From: Paramecium tetraurelia
Taxonomy: Eukaryota; Ciliophora; Oligohymenophorea; Peniculida; Parameciidae
Assembly: GCF_000165425.1 (NCBI RefSeq)
Contig: NW_001799533.1
Coordinates: forward strand, 189,127 to 253,126
DNA length: 64,000 bases
Direction: 5' to 3'
Shown here: one piece after another, positions 12,501 to 26,038 of the stretch
Layout of the letters: every line of letters begins with the position of its first letter
Position numbering within the stretch: the first letter of the stretch is position 1
The notes under the pieces: generated by a model
The model's input: the letters and a program-made list of their open reading frames with translations, nothing else
The model's database searches: none
What the model was told of the DNA's origin: nothing
Translations under genes and position numbers: made by a program

Positions 12501-13822
12501 TAATTCCATATTCTAATTGTGCTGTCATACTTACTTGCCGTCACTATCAATGGTCTTTATAAACAGACATCTAAATGTGTAATTGGGGCATTATGAAACC
12601 CATTAAATAAAAAATCAAATTTAACTTCTCTCTTTAAGAATTTCTCATTATTTTTATATGATTCCAAACACTTCAGTTGAGTTTGGCAATACTTGCCCCA
12701 TTTCAATTGTGCAGATATCATTGTTTGAGAATGCTACTGCAACTAAATCTTCTTGTTTTGTTATATCCATACTGACAACCTAACTCTTTCTTTCGCATCT
12801 CCATTTTTTTAAGAATTGTAAATCCATTACAACTTCAATACCATCTTCTGTCTTCTATTTATCATGATCGTCACCTCTAATCCAAAGTGCAAAATGTCCA
12901 CTATCTGATCCAACCAAGAAACCTTTTGAAAAAGCAATCAAAGAAGAAACTCCAGGGCCTCTAATGTCATTAAAAGCATTATTTATATATTGTCTTACAT
13001 CATTATCATGAATGATGAAAATTTCAGCCTTGTCATTTGCCAATATCACTTTGTTCTCTTCAAACCATGCATGGTCAGTAAATGTCTAAATCGGAGCCAA
13101 TCTCTTAATTTAATCAGTTAATGAAATAAAGGAGTTTTCTTAAACTCTTAAAATTTTAAAGTAATTTTTTCCACTTACAGCCACCATATGATTGTCCTTA
13201 GGAGAGATCGAAATTCTGGTTAGTTCCTATCCTATTGCAGATAAAGCTAAATGCTTCATTCTAATCAAATCTACAAAAATCAATAAATAATCAGGAGGTC
13301 CTGTCAAACAAAGCAAGAATCTAATTGGGATTCAATATTTAAATATTACCTTGAATCCGTATGAGAAAATGCCATACTAATAAATGTTGATGATTTAGTA
13401 TCTAAATATTTATACGGTTTTTTCTCCGCTTCCATTTTACTAGGATGAGCTTTCAAATTATAAATTACTAACTATGGAACTGTTTCATTTTTCATTTTTT
13501 CTGCAACTGCTAATGTCCTAATAAAATTAAATAGTGTTTTCAATACCTCTTGTTTGGAGCGACAGTCATGCAGGAAACAATATCTAAGTTATCCGATAGT
13601 CTGATAAATTGAGTATCAGGTTTATCAATAAACTTCTAGGCTATGAATTTACCAACTGGATATAGTAATCTTCTTTATTCATCTAATAACTTAATATGTT
13701 CATTCACTACCCTCTATTATGCTTATGCTGTCTTTAAATTTCGCTGAACATAAACTACCATATGATTATATCACATCCAATTTAAGTCTTCTATCTTCAT
13801 TTCTTCGTTTCTTATCATCCAT
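9535..13822 (-). CDS. CFAP57: CFAP57/WDR65-like axonemal WD40 coiled-coil protein
   Basis: A long multi-exon gene. The 5' two thirds encodes WD40 repeats: SPNRRYLA-like MTVAPNKRTLAVAE near the start, then PGVSSLIAFSKGFLVGSDSGHFALW around 12.9 kb and HTLKGHSNQITDLIWG and LASCGLDGSIFEW around 12.1 kb. The 3' part (about 11.4 to 9.6 kb) is an unbroken charged coiled coil. This order, length near 1,400 residues and the motifs fit CFAP57 (FAP57, WDR65), a cilium axoneme protein involved in assembling inner dynein arms. Introns I could place include ones of 31 and 29 nt near the start, 23 nt near 10.33 kb and 26 nt near 9.92 kb. The protein ends SSIFGSRV. The start exon depends on the 31-nt intron, so the first 16 residues are less certain. 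Confidence 0.85.
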
Positions 13823-13850
13823 TTTAAAAATAATTATTAATATTATAATC
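13823..13850. promoter_or_regulatory. 28-bp divergent intergenic spacer (shared promoter region)
   Basis: Only 28 bp separate the start codons of the CFAP57-like gene (minus) and the secreted-protein gene (plus). The spacer is pure A/T apart from two C/G bases. It must hold at least parts of both 5' leaders, so promoter elements probably extend into the genes or the two are co-regulated; no specific box is visible. Confidence 0.5.
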
Positions 13851-14389
13851 ATGAAATCAGAGATTATTCTAACTTTATTATTCGTTTCAGCGTTGGCAAC
13901 TGTTGAGAGAGATGCAAATCAAGAAGCACTAGAAGGAGTCTGGTCCTATTTTAATAAAAAAGGACCATTTACAGTCTCCAAATGCGGCTCTGACTAAGAC
14001 CACAAGGATGCCTTTTTATTTACAGGTTATTTCTTAAGAAAAGCAGACATTGGCTCAACTTCTGAAATTAATCCATTGATTGCCGAAGCTGAATAATTCT
14101 ACTATGTATTAACTCAATCTAAAAACATTAGTCTTTGCCACTTGAGACCAGAAACTGCTTTGAAAGCAACGAAGAAGCAATTGAACTTGGCAAATTCTTG
14201 GGACTTGAGTAATATACTCAAGATGAACTAAAAGATAAGGTATCTAGTTGGGTAGGAAGTCATTTCTTTATTTATAAAAGACTAATCAAAGCAGCTGGCA
14301 ATGATTGGAATAATTGGAAAGATTATAAATTAACCGGAAAAGACTTGGCTGAATTATTACAAAGAATTCTAACTGACTCTATAGAATGA
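13851..14389 (+). CDS. Small secreted protein, unknown function
   Basis: Two exons joined by a 26-nt intron (14106-14131) encode 170 residues; the exon sum is divisible by three. The first 18 residues (MKSEIILTLLFVSALATV) form a classic signal peptide. The mature part has two cysteines, several Trp/Phe residues and no further membrane segment, so it is probably secreted or lumenal. Without the intron the frame after it loses its composition bias, which supports the splice. I do not recognise the family. It is transcribed divergently from the CFAP57-like gene across a very short spacer. Confidence 0.7.
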
Positions 14390-14702
14390 GTCATCATCAT
14401 AATAAAAATAAATATGTTAATATTTATCTATTTTATTCTATCTTGCATAGATATATGTTACTTTCTCCTCCATACAATATTTGTTTTAATATTTTATTTA
14501 GATACTTCTTCATATTCATAATATCCAAAAATCTATATAGAATATTTATATTTTTTAAATTTCACCTCTTATTTAAGAAACTTCCATTTGGTGTTCCCAC
14601 CATCATAATTCTTTCATTGTATTTAATTTATTGACGAAGAAAACTGCTTTTTGATATTTATATAGAATAATAAATATATAATAAGTTGCATAAATATTAA
14701 AT
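14390..14702. other. Convergent intergenic stretch; nothing recognised
   Basis: About 310 bp of A+T-rich DNA between the 3' ends of two convergent genes. A plus-strand open frame here lacks coding-like composition. No RNA gene or repeat is evident. Confidence 0.4.
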
Positions 14703-17700
14703 TCATTATTAATCCATGTAATCTTCCTCTCCTCCTTATTCTTCTATTTAAAGTGCTCGACCAAATGGGAAAAATTTAGTCTCTTTTTCTTGTATACATT
14801 TATTTACATATTTCTCCAAAGAATTACAATCATTCGCATCTTTATTTTTAATATAAATGATGTAATATAACATATGATACACATTATGTTCTAAGTAAAT
14901 ATGATAATGCCAACCTTTTGTACCTCTAATATGAAGATAATTGAAATTGTTACTTTGTATCAATATCATTTTTCTCTTAGCTACAAATAAAGCACTTTCC
15001 TTCGATTTCCTTAACCAAAGCTTGTCTTTCATCTCTTAATTCGCCAAAGGTATCCAATATGATGCCGAATATGATTTAGATAAAAAGAATATTGAAAATG
15101 ATAAAGAAAGTAAAATCGAAGAAGTATCTGCCCCAATATATTGTGGGATCATCATAAGCATCAGGATATTTAGTCAAAGATTCACCTAAGCCACCACCAT
15201 TTCTCAATCCAAAATTGATTGTTGAAGTAACAGCAAGAATAAATGTCTAGCCATAAACTCCACTTTCATCATCAAACATTGAGTCAAAATTAGAGAATGC
15301 AATTATAGCATAAACTAATAAACCAATTAATCCTAAGAATGAAAATATAGCTAAATTTCGACCATTGGATGTTATTGATCTAATGATATTTTAAAGATCT
15401 TCAGATCGTTTGATGATATCTAATAAGAGTACAGCATAGATGTAAGGGTTAAAGAAAGCATATACAGTAAGGCCAAAAATGCAAATCTAGCATAGATGAA
15501 TATAACTTACATTGTAAAAATTATCAAAGTCAAAAAATATCACCAAAATTAACTGCTTTATTGGATTGTGATTCACTTTATCTTCTTAAAATGCAGATTC
15601 AAAGTATCCTATTAAACTATAATATTTCATCGTCAACCATGAAATCTAAAATCCTGCTTCCTTTTTTAAGATTTAAACTCTTTTTGCATTTGTCTGGCCT
15701 CTATTATATGTAATAGAAATAGGATATCTTTCAATGGCACAAAAGAACACAATAATTAGATTTAAAACCAATTAAACGATAGTAATTATCTAATATAAAA
15801 TAAAAATTCTATACATTATTTAAATAACTAACGAAGCTTTCTCCAGTTGTCACATCAGTATCTTCAGGGGCTTCAGTATTAGATCCTATTTTACTATTTA
15901 TTACAGTATCATGCATAAATATAAGTAGAATTACAAATATTAGACATAAAAGGAAAGATATATCCTTTAACAATCTCCAATACACAGCACCGAAATGCAT
16001 AACTTTTTTATTATTAATGTATTAAGAATGCCTCATTTGAACCTAATAGAATTCAGAAAACTCAATCAATCCTAACATTCTATCTTCATCTGTTTCTCTG
16101 TTGATTTCATAGATCAAATGTTGTTTAATATTTGGAGTTATAAAATTGCAAACAAAAGGTTTTTAAAAGTATACTTTTTCTAATTAATTGAATTCATTTT
16201 GTATCTCTATTCTTCCAGTAAATTATCTATAAAATTTAAAAAACCTTTGAGTTCTATCAAATTAATAATTTTTGTCCTTCCTTACATCCATCATGATATT
16301 TTTAAAGCTTAAATCATTAAATTTCATTTCATCTTTATGCAACAATCCATCAACATCTTCTTAATTATAACCACATTAGCTTCCTTAGTTTAAAGGTAAT
16401 ATTTTTGAAATAGGCAGAATGTTTTTTCTTTATTGTTCCTCTTCTTGGATATCATCTAAATCCAACAGGTCTTCTTATTCTTCTTACTCTTCATCAAATT
16501 TGAACAAGTCCAATTATTTATCCTGTGGAAAATGTTCTGATAATTTCAGACATATGGTAAATATATTAAACCCAGTTTATATTAAAAGATTATCTTCATC
16601 TGTTCTTAATCCAAAATGGCATAAACTATTAGTACAATATCTATGAATTCCTGTTTCTGATTCATCACAAATGTTATCTAAAATTATGTTCTTTTATTTT
16701 GATTTGATTCTTTCTTCATATATAGATTTGCATATTCTTATCAAAATACTAATATCAACAGTTTTTAAAATAAATTCTAATGATTAAATATCCGCTCTTC
16801 CTTAGGTCAATAAAAGGAGTAGTTTAATAAATGATTACAATGTCTAATATAATCCATATTTCTTTTTTCCTTCTTCTGAACCAATCCGATTTGTATCTAT
16901 CACTACTTCTTCCTCCAATGATTAATTCATTAGTTGTCTTTCCTTTAAAATCATTTTGTTTTCTTCATAAAGCTAACTGAAGCTTGTTAGGTCTTATTTT
17001 TGCAAAATTGAATTTAGTAAAGTAAATAATCTTGTGTTTTTACATAATTCTTTTTTATTTTCCACATAACCTGTAGAAAATTCAACTAAACTCTCTAAAG
17101 CTTATCTGTAGATATCTTATAACTTATAAAATACTTTATATCCTTTTTCTAAAAGATCAGCTAATAAACTAGCAACTTCATTTACAATATTGATATTTGC
17201 TTAATAAGAATCATCATCATATTAAAATACTAGAAATTTCTGAAATTCAATGTTTACATTTTCACACATAGCTTAGAGTAATTATAGGACTTTGAGACAG
17301 AGTAGTTTATATTCAGTAGTATCATTTTCAATTAATTCTAACTCTTTAATTTTTACATCTAAATCAGTCAAAAAGAATCTTCTTAAAAATATTAAAAACT
17401 TTTATTTCACATTTTCTCCCTGTAACAATTTGTAAAATTTCCTTTATATATATTCATTTCCAAAATCTAATAAATGAATAAGAAAAGATAATGCTTCAAT
17501 TTTATATTGATCATCATCTGTTTAATTCAGCATATCTAATGCCAATATATCAAGTTAACCATCAGCCATAGCCCTTTAAAATTTTATATATATATCTTTT
17601 TTTTCTCTCACAGCTTATTTAGATTGTTCATCTTTTGCTTCAACCAAAGAATCTATTTCATCTTGAGTAGGTCTTTTAAGCTATAAAAATATTCTGCATA

Positions 17701-20700
17701 ACTTGATTAGATAAATTTCTTTATTTAAAAATATTTCTTAACATTTTTTCAAAAAGTCTTTTAGATGATCTATGTTAAATACATTAGTTTATTACTTCTC
17801 TAAAGTTTTTATCAATAATTCTATTTACACATCTTCAGAGATTAAATTTCCGCTTAATTCAAGCTAACCTCCTAATTTTTTATAATATTTTGCAATTAGT
17901 CTATTAGTAGATAGTTAAAAATCTTTTTTCAAGCTGTCTAAACTTTCTTATTAACGTTAATATACTTAAATTTAATAAGAAGGAGTATGATTTGTATTAG
18001 ATTTTCTTTCAAAATATTCTCTCATTGCTTATTTAAACAAATCCCAATTCACAAATACCTTGTTTCTATTATTCACAGATTCTTAATTTTTGATTCTAGC
18101 AACATCATTTTAATATATACTTTCAATATCCTTTAATTAAATATACTATTTATAAATGTTGCAAGTCTTGAGAATCTTTCTGGATTTTTCATAATCAGTT
18201 AATTCTAAAGAATCTTTTTCAATAAATTGAAGAAATTGTACAATATTGACATTGTATCTCATCATATATATTTTAAAATTTCTCTTAAATTGGTTTTCAA
18301 TCCTCTCCACATTCTCTTATTCTTGAAGCTTTTTATCTCCAGTTTGATCTTCTTTTAAAGTATCATATTTATTAAATAATAATTTATCTGAATTGTTTTC
18401 TTGTATAAATCCAATTCTGAAATTCTTTCCAAATTTAGTAATTTTCCTTTGAGGTATAATTTCTTCAATTGAAATAATTAGTTCTCTATAATCATCTAAG
18501 TCCAAGTCTTCTTTTTTTAATCGAAAATCCCTTTCAAGAACATTAAATATTTCTTTGATTTTCTAAACACTTTATTTGATAATTGCAAATTCATCCGATA
18601 AATTAGAAATTTCAAGGTTTTCTATATCAATTCTATCCTTCATTTCATCGTAAGTGAAGACTAAAAAGTGAATAATTCCATTTTTCCTCAAATATGTCCA
18701 AAACTCACTACAATCTCTAACAATTCCTAATACTTTATCAGGTGCTGAATCTAAAGATAATTTCTTTTCAAAATAATTCATCTTTTACCTTACCATCTAT
18801 TCTCTCAAATCCCTTTGAGTAACCTTCTTATTCTTATCAAAGTTTATTAATTTAGCGATTCCTTCTAATAGTTTGCATATTTATTTCTAATCTAATTCAG
18901 GTATAATTATTCTTGATAAAATGTCTCTTACTTCTTCAATTTCGATGGTATCATTACTAAACTCTCCTTCTTTTGCTTTATTTATATATAATTCAAATAA
19001 GCACTATAAGTAAGCTCTCTTAACAATGTATTCAGCATCTGAATTTAAAAGAATCGATTTCAATTATTCGTATAATATAATTCTTTACATTTCTTAGATT
19101 CCTAATCTATTATATGAACAACACTCTGTAATTAGAATTATCAATTAAGCATGCAACTTTATTCTATGGTAATATAAATTATCATTTCCATTCTAATTTT
19201 CAATTATTTTATCAGGAATTAATATCTTACTATAGTAATTTACTGGTTACAATACTATTGTCAAAAATTAAGTTTTTAAAATGGAACTTAAAATCAAATG
19301 TTTATTGAGAGGGGATTGCTAAGCCGGAGTTTCAAAAGTTTTAGTAAAACATCTTAAGATTCTTAAATATTGGATTAAACTAAAATAAGCCACAGCATCC
19401 TCATGTTATTTTCTTGGAGTGATCTTCATTTCTTATTAATCATCTTTAAAACTGATGGCTTTCGCAAAAAACTCTTAACTCTTCAATAATTCATCTCCTA
19501 ATTTTTATATTCTATCAAAAACATTCAGAATGAAGTTATCATGTTCGATTTTTGGAATTGTGGATACTAATTAAACTATTAGTTTAGTAACTTTAATTGG
19601 AATGTAAAACAAATCCTCAGCTCCTAATTGATCAATTTAAATTAAATCAAGTAGTTTATACAAATAACTGTTTTAAGCTAAAATTTCAATATTGGTTTCA
19701 TTATTCTTAATGAAGTATTCAAAAAATACAATTAAACTTTTATAAAATTAAACTATATCAGGAGAACTACACACAGTTTAGGGTTTTATTAAAAATTATA
19801 GAAATACCAAATGAACTCCTGCATTTCTAATAATATTTTAAAATGATTTTAAATATTACGCTTCTTAAGAATTTGATTTAAAGAACTACTCAAATTATTC
19901 AATTATTTTTGATTGATAGATCTTTAGTTATTCAAATGGTGTAATACGCTATTAAGCATTTTTTTCCCTTTTAGTGCTTTGAATGTATTTTATAGCTCTT
20001 TTTGTTAAAATTTATGCTTCTTTAGGACTAATAATCTAAAATGCACTTGAATTTCCATTAATTATTGAAAAATACTTTAGTTCCATCAAATTATCAATAA
20101 TTTCTACTTCTTTGATTTCATATGTTGAATTTTTGGGAGCATTAAAGTTATGTATCAAACTTTAAAGCAATTCTTCATTTAATTTATTTCTTTTTTCTGA
20201 GGAAAGTAAACAAGAAAACAATAAAGCACTAAACTTATTACCATCTGGTTCCTTAAAAACATTGAAAATGGCTTTCTGTAATGGAGGTTTTTGTTTTTGT
20301 ATCCAATAGCCTTAATCATACTTTGGAATTTCATTCAAGTCAAATTCATCAAGAATTTTAGAGTTTGAATTACTTTAATTTGATTCATTTTATTATTATT
20401 TACTAAATAAGAACTCTAATATTTAAAGATTTAATTTTAAATTACTAAATATCTTTAAAATTTGAAGACCTTCTAAATAAATTTTCATTTTTAATAAGTC
20501 ATCATTGCAATATTGATATGTCCAAATCAAAAATTAAAGGATCCAATTTCTTTAAAATTAAATATCTTATTTAATTGTTTAATCTGATTATTATTAGCTT
20601 TTATTTTAATTTTTATGCTTAGATAATTTTTATTCTTATAACTATTGAAGAGTTGGTAAGTAAGTTGTGACCCACACATTGCTTTCAATAGATTAATTTA

Positions 20701-23700
20701 ATTTAAATAAATTGCATTCAAAATTTTCATCATCGTTAAATTTATAGATCTTTTCATCTGGTCTTTATTGTAAAATTAATGCTACAAAAATATTTGGTAA
20801 TATTGCAAATATTCTTTAATTTTCATCCAATTAATTATATCCGAAATCAATACTATTTTTTACAATCTATAAAATTCCCAAAAAATATTCTAATTAATAA
20901 TTGGCTAATCTTTAATAGTTAATGTTAATTTATTTCATTGTAGAATTAAAAGGTTAAATTATATTGTTATTAAATTCTAGAACTTTGAAATGGTCAGGAT
21001 AATCTATTTAAGTGAATAGTTCTAAATAATAAATCCTTACATCACTTATTTACTTTCTAGTAAGCATTTTCGAGGCAAACTATTTCAAATATTGATGTTC
21101 TGCTTTTGCCTCTTTTGAATTTATAAATTTCTTATATTCTTCGTTTCTTTTCAATTATTTTGAAGCATTTTTTTCGTAGAAATAAATTCCTGATTGATTC
21201 TAAATGTCAAACTGATCTAAATCATCATTCAAATAGCATTTATTATCAAATGATGAAATTTTTATTAAAGGATCAATATCTAAATATAAATTACAAAATA
21301 ATTCAATTAAAGTTCTCTCAAATCTCAGTTCCGTTTTTATTTTTTATTGTCTTTTCAAACATATTTCTAAGAAATTTTCATTTAAAAAGCAATTTTTCAT
21401 CAAACATTTAATGCTTTTTTAATTTCTCCCCTTACACAATGATGAGTATAAATCCATAACATTCATTAAATAGTTTTCATATTTTACAAATATTGGCAGT
21501 ACTACTTTATAATCTTCTTGTCTCACCAATTGGTTTTCCTTTAGCGTTTCAGTAGTAAAGAAATCAATTGTGACATCTACCAAAGGAGGTCTTGTTTTCT
21601 GAAATCTTTATGTTGATTTAATTTATTTTTCAACAAACCTTAAATATAATTGACAAAATGTTGGATTATTTGATCCAAACTGATGTGATAAAAATAATAG
21701 TGTTTCTTTATCTCTTTTTGGAGAAAATTGAACAACCGGATAATAATTTTAGTTTTCTTCATAAATATCTAATGCAACTAAAGCTTTTTAAAAAGGAAGA
21801 GACTAACTAGATTTAAATTTTGTTCCGAATAATAATCTTCGACAAGTATCTTAACACATAGAATTTGGATTTTCGTAAGGATCGATCATCATTAAACTTA
21901 AGATTTCAATATATAGGGCTTAATCCTCAATGTTATCTTCGGTTATTGGCTAAAGTTCATTAACCCATTTCTTTAAACTACTTTTAGTATCGCTTATATC
22001 TGTATAGCGTACGCTTTCTTTGATTAGATTGGAAACTTACTCTCTTTAATGTTTCAATTATTAGAGCAAGAAATCTAAAATACTCTCTTTATTCATCTCC
22101 AGGCTTAATACATAATAGCTTGTTTCTGGATTACTTTAAACACAAAGATTCAAAACAGAGTAAATTTCTTTTATGCAATTCATTTTTTGAGATTAAGTAA
22201 CCATTGGATCTAATTTCATTTTGGCAATTTTTTAAGGACTTTTTTCTTATAATGGTTGAATATTTTGTTTATCATTTCCATAGATCATACAATTACATAA
22301 TCTTTAAATTGCAAATAGCAAATTGATAATATCATTATCCATTAACGTCTTTTATTTAGTCGATTATTATTCAATTGACTAAGGCTTGCCTTCATTGGTT
22401 AAATACATTGTAAGATTGTCCAAAGTTTGAAATAGTTGTAATATCTCATCAAATAATAACTTTTAGTTATTGAAAGCTTCATAATATTCGTAGATTCGTT
22501 TTTCTTCTTAATTTTATTCAATCTATTTAATTACCCCCCAATCTTATAAAAAGATATAAAATTAAATTAAGTATTCTTGAAGAGAATTAATTCTAAATGA
22601 TATTTTTTAAAGATCCTATGATGTTGATCTTAATAGAAAAGTTGCTCTTTCAATGTTTTACTTTTAGCTTTTTCTTTAGACCGCAACTTTATTTTCATCC
22701 AAGCAAACCATAACTACTCCTTCTAATGCGACTAAACCATCAACTGAATGGTTTAGGGTCGATTAAATTTTACAGGCCTCACTATAAGAAATTGGATCAA
22801 TTTATGTTTTTTTAGATTTCAGATTAAACTAGCATTCCAACTTTAATCCATCATAGGTTAATCCGACTCCATTATTAGTTATTTACAAAAATAATCCAGT
22901 GCAAACATGCCTTATCAAAAATACATTTTCATAAGTAGACCTTGAATATATTAAACTATCTACATGCTAAAATTACCAGAGAGAATTTAAGTTTTCATCA
23001 GCTTTAGGTGTAGTATCAACATATAATTAATACATTTAATTAATTTTTTCATTTCTTATTTTATCTACATCAAAATAAAACTAATTAATTGAATAATTGA
23101 TATTCGTTTCATAATCTTTAATAATTAATTTTTTCTATTCCAATTCATCAGTAATTCTTTTTTTTCTCTTAATACATAAGTACCCTCCCAAGTATCTGTT
23201 TTTTATAGTTACAACGTCACCATTCTATAAGTACTTTCCTTTAATCTGTAATTTATTAATTTCTTCTTCTGTTTTATTATCAATGTAGCTTGAAATTTTC
23301 AATGGATAAGCTTATTCTGATGCATTTACTTCTAGCCCATCTTTCTTTTAAAACTTGACGGATGGCTATTGTATACCTACCTTCCACTGTGACTAATTAG
23401 AATTTTGAACAATAATTTAATCTCCATACAAAATAGGTTCTCCTGGATTTTTAACAGAGTTTAGAGATAGAATTCTAAAGTTTGAAGTTTAACTTGGTTT
23501 TTCTTCTAGGGATAGTTCTCTACAGCAATTTTCCTTTGCTAAAATGTCACTATTTAGAGAAAGTGTGCATCCAGAATAAATATGTAATAACTATATTTCT
23601 TAACCATAAACAAAATTAGATCCATATAAACGATTGTATAATCTTTCGTTTTCATTCATTTCTTCTTCACATTTCTTCCTATATTCTTCTAATCTTTAAT

Positions 23701-24190
23701 CATAATCAGAAGTCAATTTGCCCAACTCTCTAGAGTATGTCTCAATTTCAGCGATATCCCTTAATTAATCTATTGGTTTCTCTCTTTCTTACTTATATTA
23801 ATTTTAATATAAGTATTTTTTTCCTGTAACAATTTAAAATAAACATTTTTAGAATGACAAGCTGCCTACTTTGTACTATACGCTTTTTTATGATTAGGTG
23901 TCTAAGACTTTATTCTTACCTAATATCTGTACACATTCTAATTTATTGCTTGCAATTCCATCACCAGATATTACTCCCTTAAAATCATCACTTAAATAGG
24001 ATTTAAAATAGATGATATCACCAACTTTCAGGTTGAAGTTTCGCCTTTTATATATAAAAACTTACTTTTAATGTTTTAAATTCTCTCCATTTTAAGGTAG
24101 TTGAGTAAAATTATAATTTTGAGCCATAAGATTGTCAGCACCAAGCCAAGTCTGTTATCTCAAATTCAGAATCGGGGGTAATTCAGTCAT
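14703..24190 (-). CDS. IP3-receptor/ryanodine-receptor-type intracellular calcium release channel
   Basis: A single long minus-strand gene of about 3,100 codons with scattered short introns. The N-terminus (LKVGDIIYFKSYLSDDFKG) matches the start of the IP3R suppressor/MIR region, and an LIRHVCTGLFLQ MIR-type motif lies near 22.9 kb. A long helical middle follows. Six membrane segments occupy roughly 15.1-16.0 kb. The pore loop at 15181-15210 reads GLRNGGGLGE, the counterpart of the animal GGGVGD filter, followed by a long S6 (FGIILDTFGELRDE). A C-terminal CFIC...H..H zinc motif is present after splicing a 28-nt intron near 14.94 kb. Known channels of this class release calcium from the ER, alveolar sacs or contractile vacuole system; Paramecium has many such genes. 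Ligand specificity cannot be read here. Confidence 0.9.
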
Positions 24191-24771
24191 TTCTAATAAT
24201 TAATTGAAATTATGTATAATGTTAAATTATATCAGATTTAAATCTCAAAATCGATTTAAATATCAATGGATATTGATAGAAAATAATAAACAATCATTAA
24301 ATGAAATTTTTAATTAATGATGTGTTGTCTATTCTTTTTTTAAATACTAAAATGAAATTTTCGCACTCCTCCAATTGATATTCATATAGATTAAAAAAAA
24401 AAATTTGTCAACATTATTTTTAGGAATTTCTCAAAATAATCCTTAACTTGATTTCAGAATATATTTATTTCCCATTTTCACCCAATATCATATCGCTTAG
24501 TTAAAGGTTTGCTTCTTCTCAATTTAACTGTTAATTTTAAAAATTTATATTTAATTTACCTTGGTTTTCATAAAATCTTAATTAATTCAATAAAAAATTA
24601 ATAATATGAAAATATTATATGATAAATAATTTATAAATTGCACCACTAACTGCTCTTCACAAATTACTATCAGTTAATAAGACAATAAAATTTAATGATA
24701 AACTTCATGAATCATAGAAATAAAAGAGTCTTTAAAAATCTATTTAAAATTTAAGTAGCAGTTAATGCGAG
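24191..24771. other. Divergent A+T-rich intergenic region
   Basis: 580 bp between the start of the calcium-channel gene (minus) and the next plus-strand gene. It is extremely A+T-rich with poly-A/T runs near 24390. No frame, hairpin or repeat stands out; promoters of both genes presumably lie here. Confidence 0.4.
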
Positions 24772-25580
24772 ATGATGAATGTTAAAATGAAAAACAAATT
24801 GCCTACTCCTAAAAATACAATTGATTCATCTTTAAGACAAAGTCTTGGCAAAATTAGTAACAATAATGATAGTGGAATCAAAACTAATAAAAATATCAAA
24901 AATGAGCTTATCTCAGTCCTCAGAAAAGCATAGAGTTAATCTAAAAAAACAAATAATTTAGAAAAATTATTAAGCACATCTAGTGCTCCTAAATAATTTA
25001 GTAACTTAGAGAGTTTTAAAATGAAAAGACCTCCTTTGCTCTAATATTTAGGTGAAGAAAATGAGAAATTAAAAATTCAAAGTGCAAAAAGTGCTACCGA
25101 AAAAAATAAAAGTCCTGAAAATCGATATTCATCTGGTATTCATTTCAAATATTTTAGGATTCTTTACCAGCACTAACCAAAGGTAATAACTATTTGGGTC
25201 TTTGAATGAAGTATTGAAATAATATATCCAATGCAAAAGCTAACAGAAGTGTAAATAAATTTATTAATTTAGAGGCTGGAACTGGAGAAGGCATCAAAGT
25301 TTGTAAATCTGCACGAAGTACGCAGTAGCAATTATTAATGAATGAGCCAGATAATCAGGAGAAATACTTCCCTAAGCAAAAGTCTGATTATTCCAAAGGA
25401 AAATCAAAAGTACTTAACGAAAATTTACACAATTTATTTTTAAAGACTCAGAATGTGTTAGCCAAATACTAAGCTAAGGAACTTCAATGGAAAAAATAAA
25501 AAAAATAATTAAGAGATGAAATTAGAAATCTCAAACAATTATTGAAATAACAGCAATTATAAAATTAAATATATCACTGA
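24772..25580 (+). CDS. Basic Ser/Asn/Lys-rich protein with C-terminal coiled coil
   Basis: Three exons with two 22-nt introns give 254 residues and an exon sum divisible by three. Residues 1-170 are low in hydrophobics and rich in Lys, Ser and Asn, so probably disordered. The last 60 residues form a Lys/Gln/Leu-rich helix (QWKKQKKQLRDEIRNLKQLL) with coiled-coil character. I see no catalytic motif. Similar small basic coiled-coil proteins are common among ciliate cytoskeletal proteins, but that is only a suggestion. Removing the second intron avoids an in-frame TGA. Confidence 0.65.
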
Positions 25581-26038
25581 TATTATTAATGTATTTATCA
25601 AGTATTACTCCTTCAAATAATTTCTTATTGTGTCAACTAATTTTAATACATATTTTAAGAATATTAAATTTTTAAGATAATAACATTATAAATTTTTTAC
25701 TCCAATACTTTTAGCAACTAATTGAAATTCCGATTATCTTAAGAAAATAAATCAGAAGTTTATAATCTAAATAAGATACATACTATACTATAAATTTAAT
25801 TTTAGTCTCGACTGTCTATTTTATTAAAGGTAAAATTAAAAACGCACTAACTTTCAATAAGAATAATAAATTTCTACTAAAATAAGAATTTCTAATCGCA
25901 GAGAACTATCAGAATAAAAATTATGATTTTGTAGAATTGTGCCTAAATTTGATCTAAAAAAGACTCGATTATAATAAAGGAGTTGAAAAATATATTGATA
26001 TTTTACTATATTAATAAAAAATACACTAAATTATAGAT
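25581..26038. other. Convergent intergenic stretch; nothing recognised
   Basis: About 460 bp of A+T-rich DNA between convergent 3' ends. Short open frames exist on both strands but none has a convincing start, splice or composition. Confidence 0.4.
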
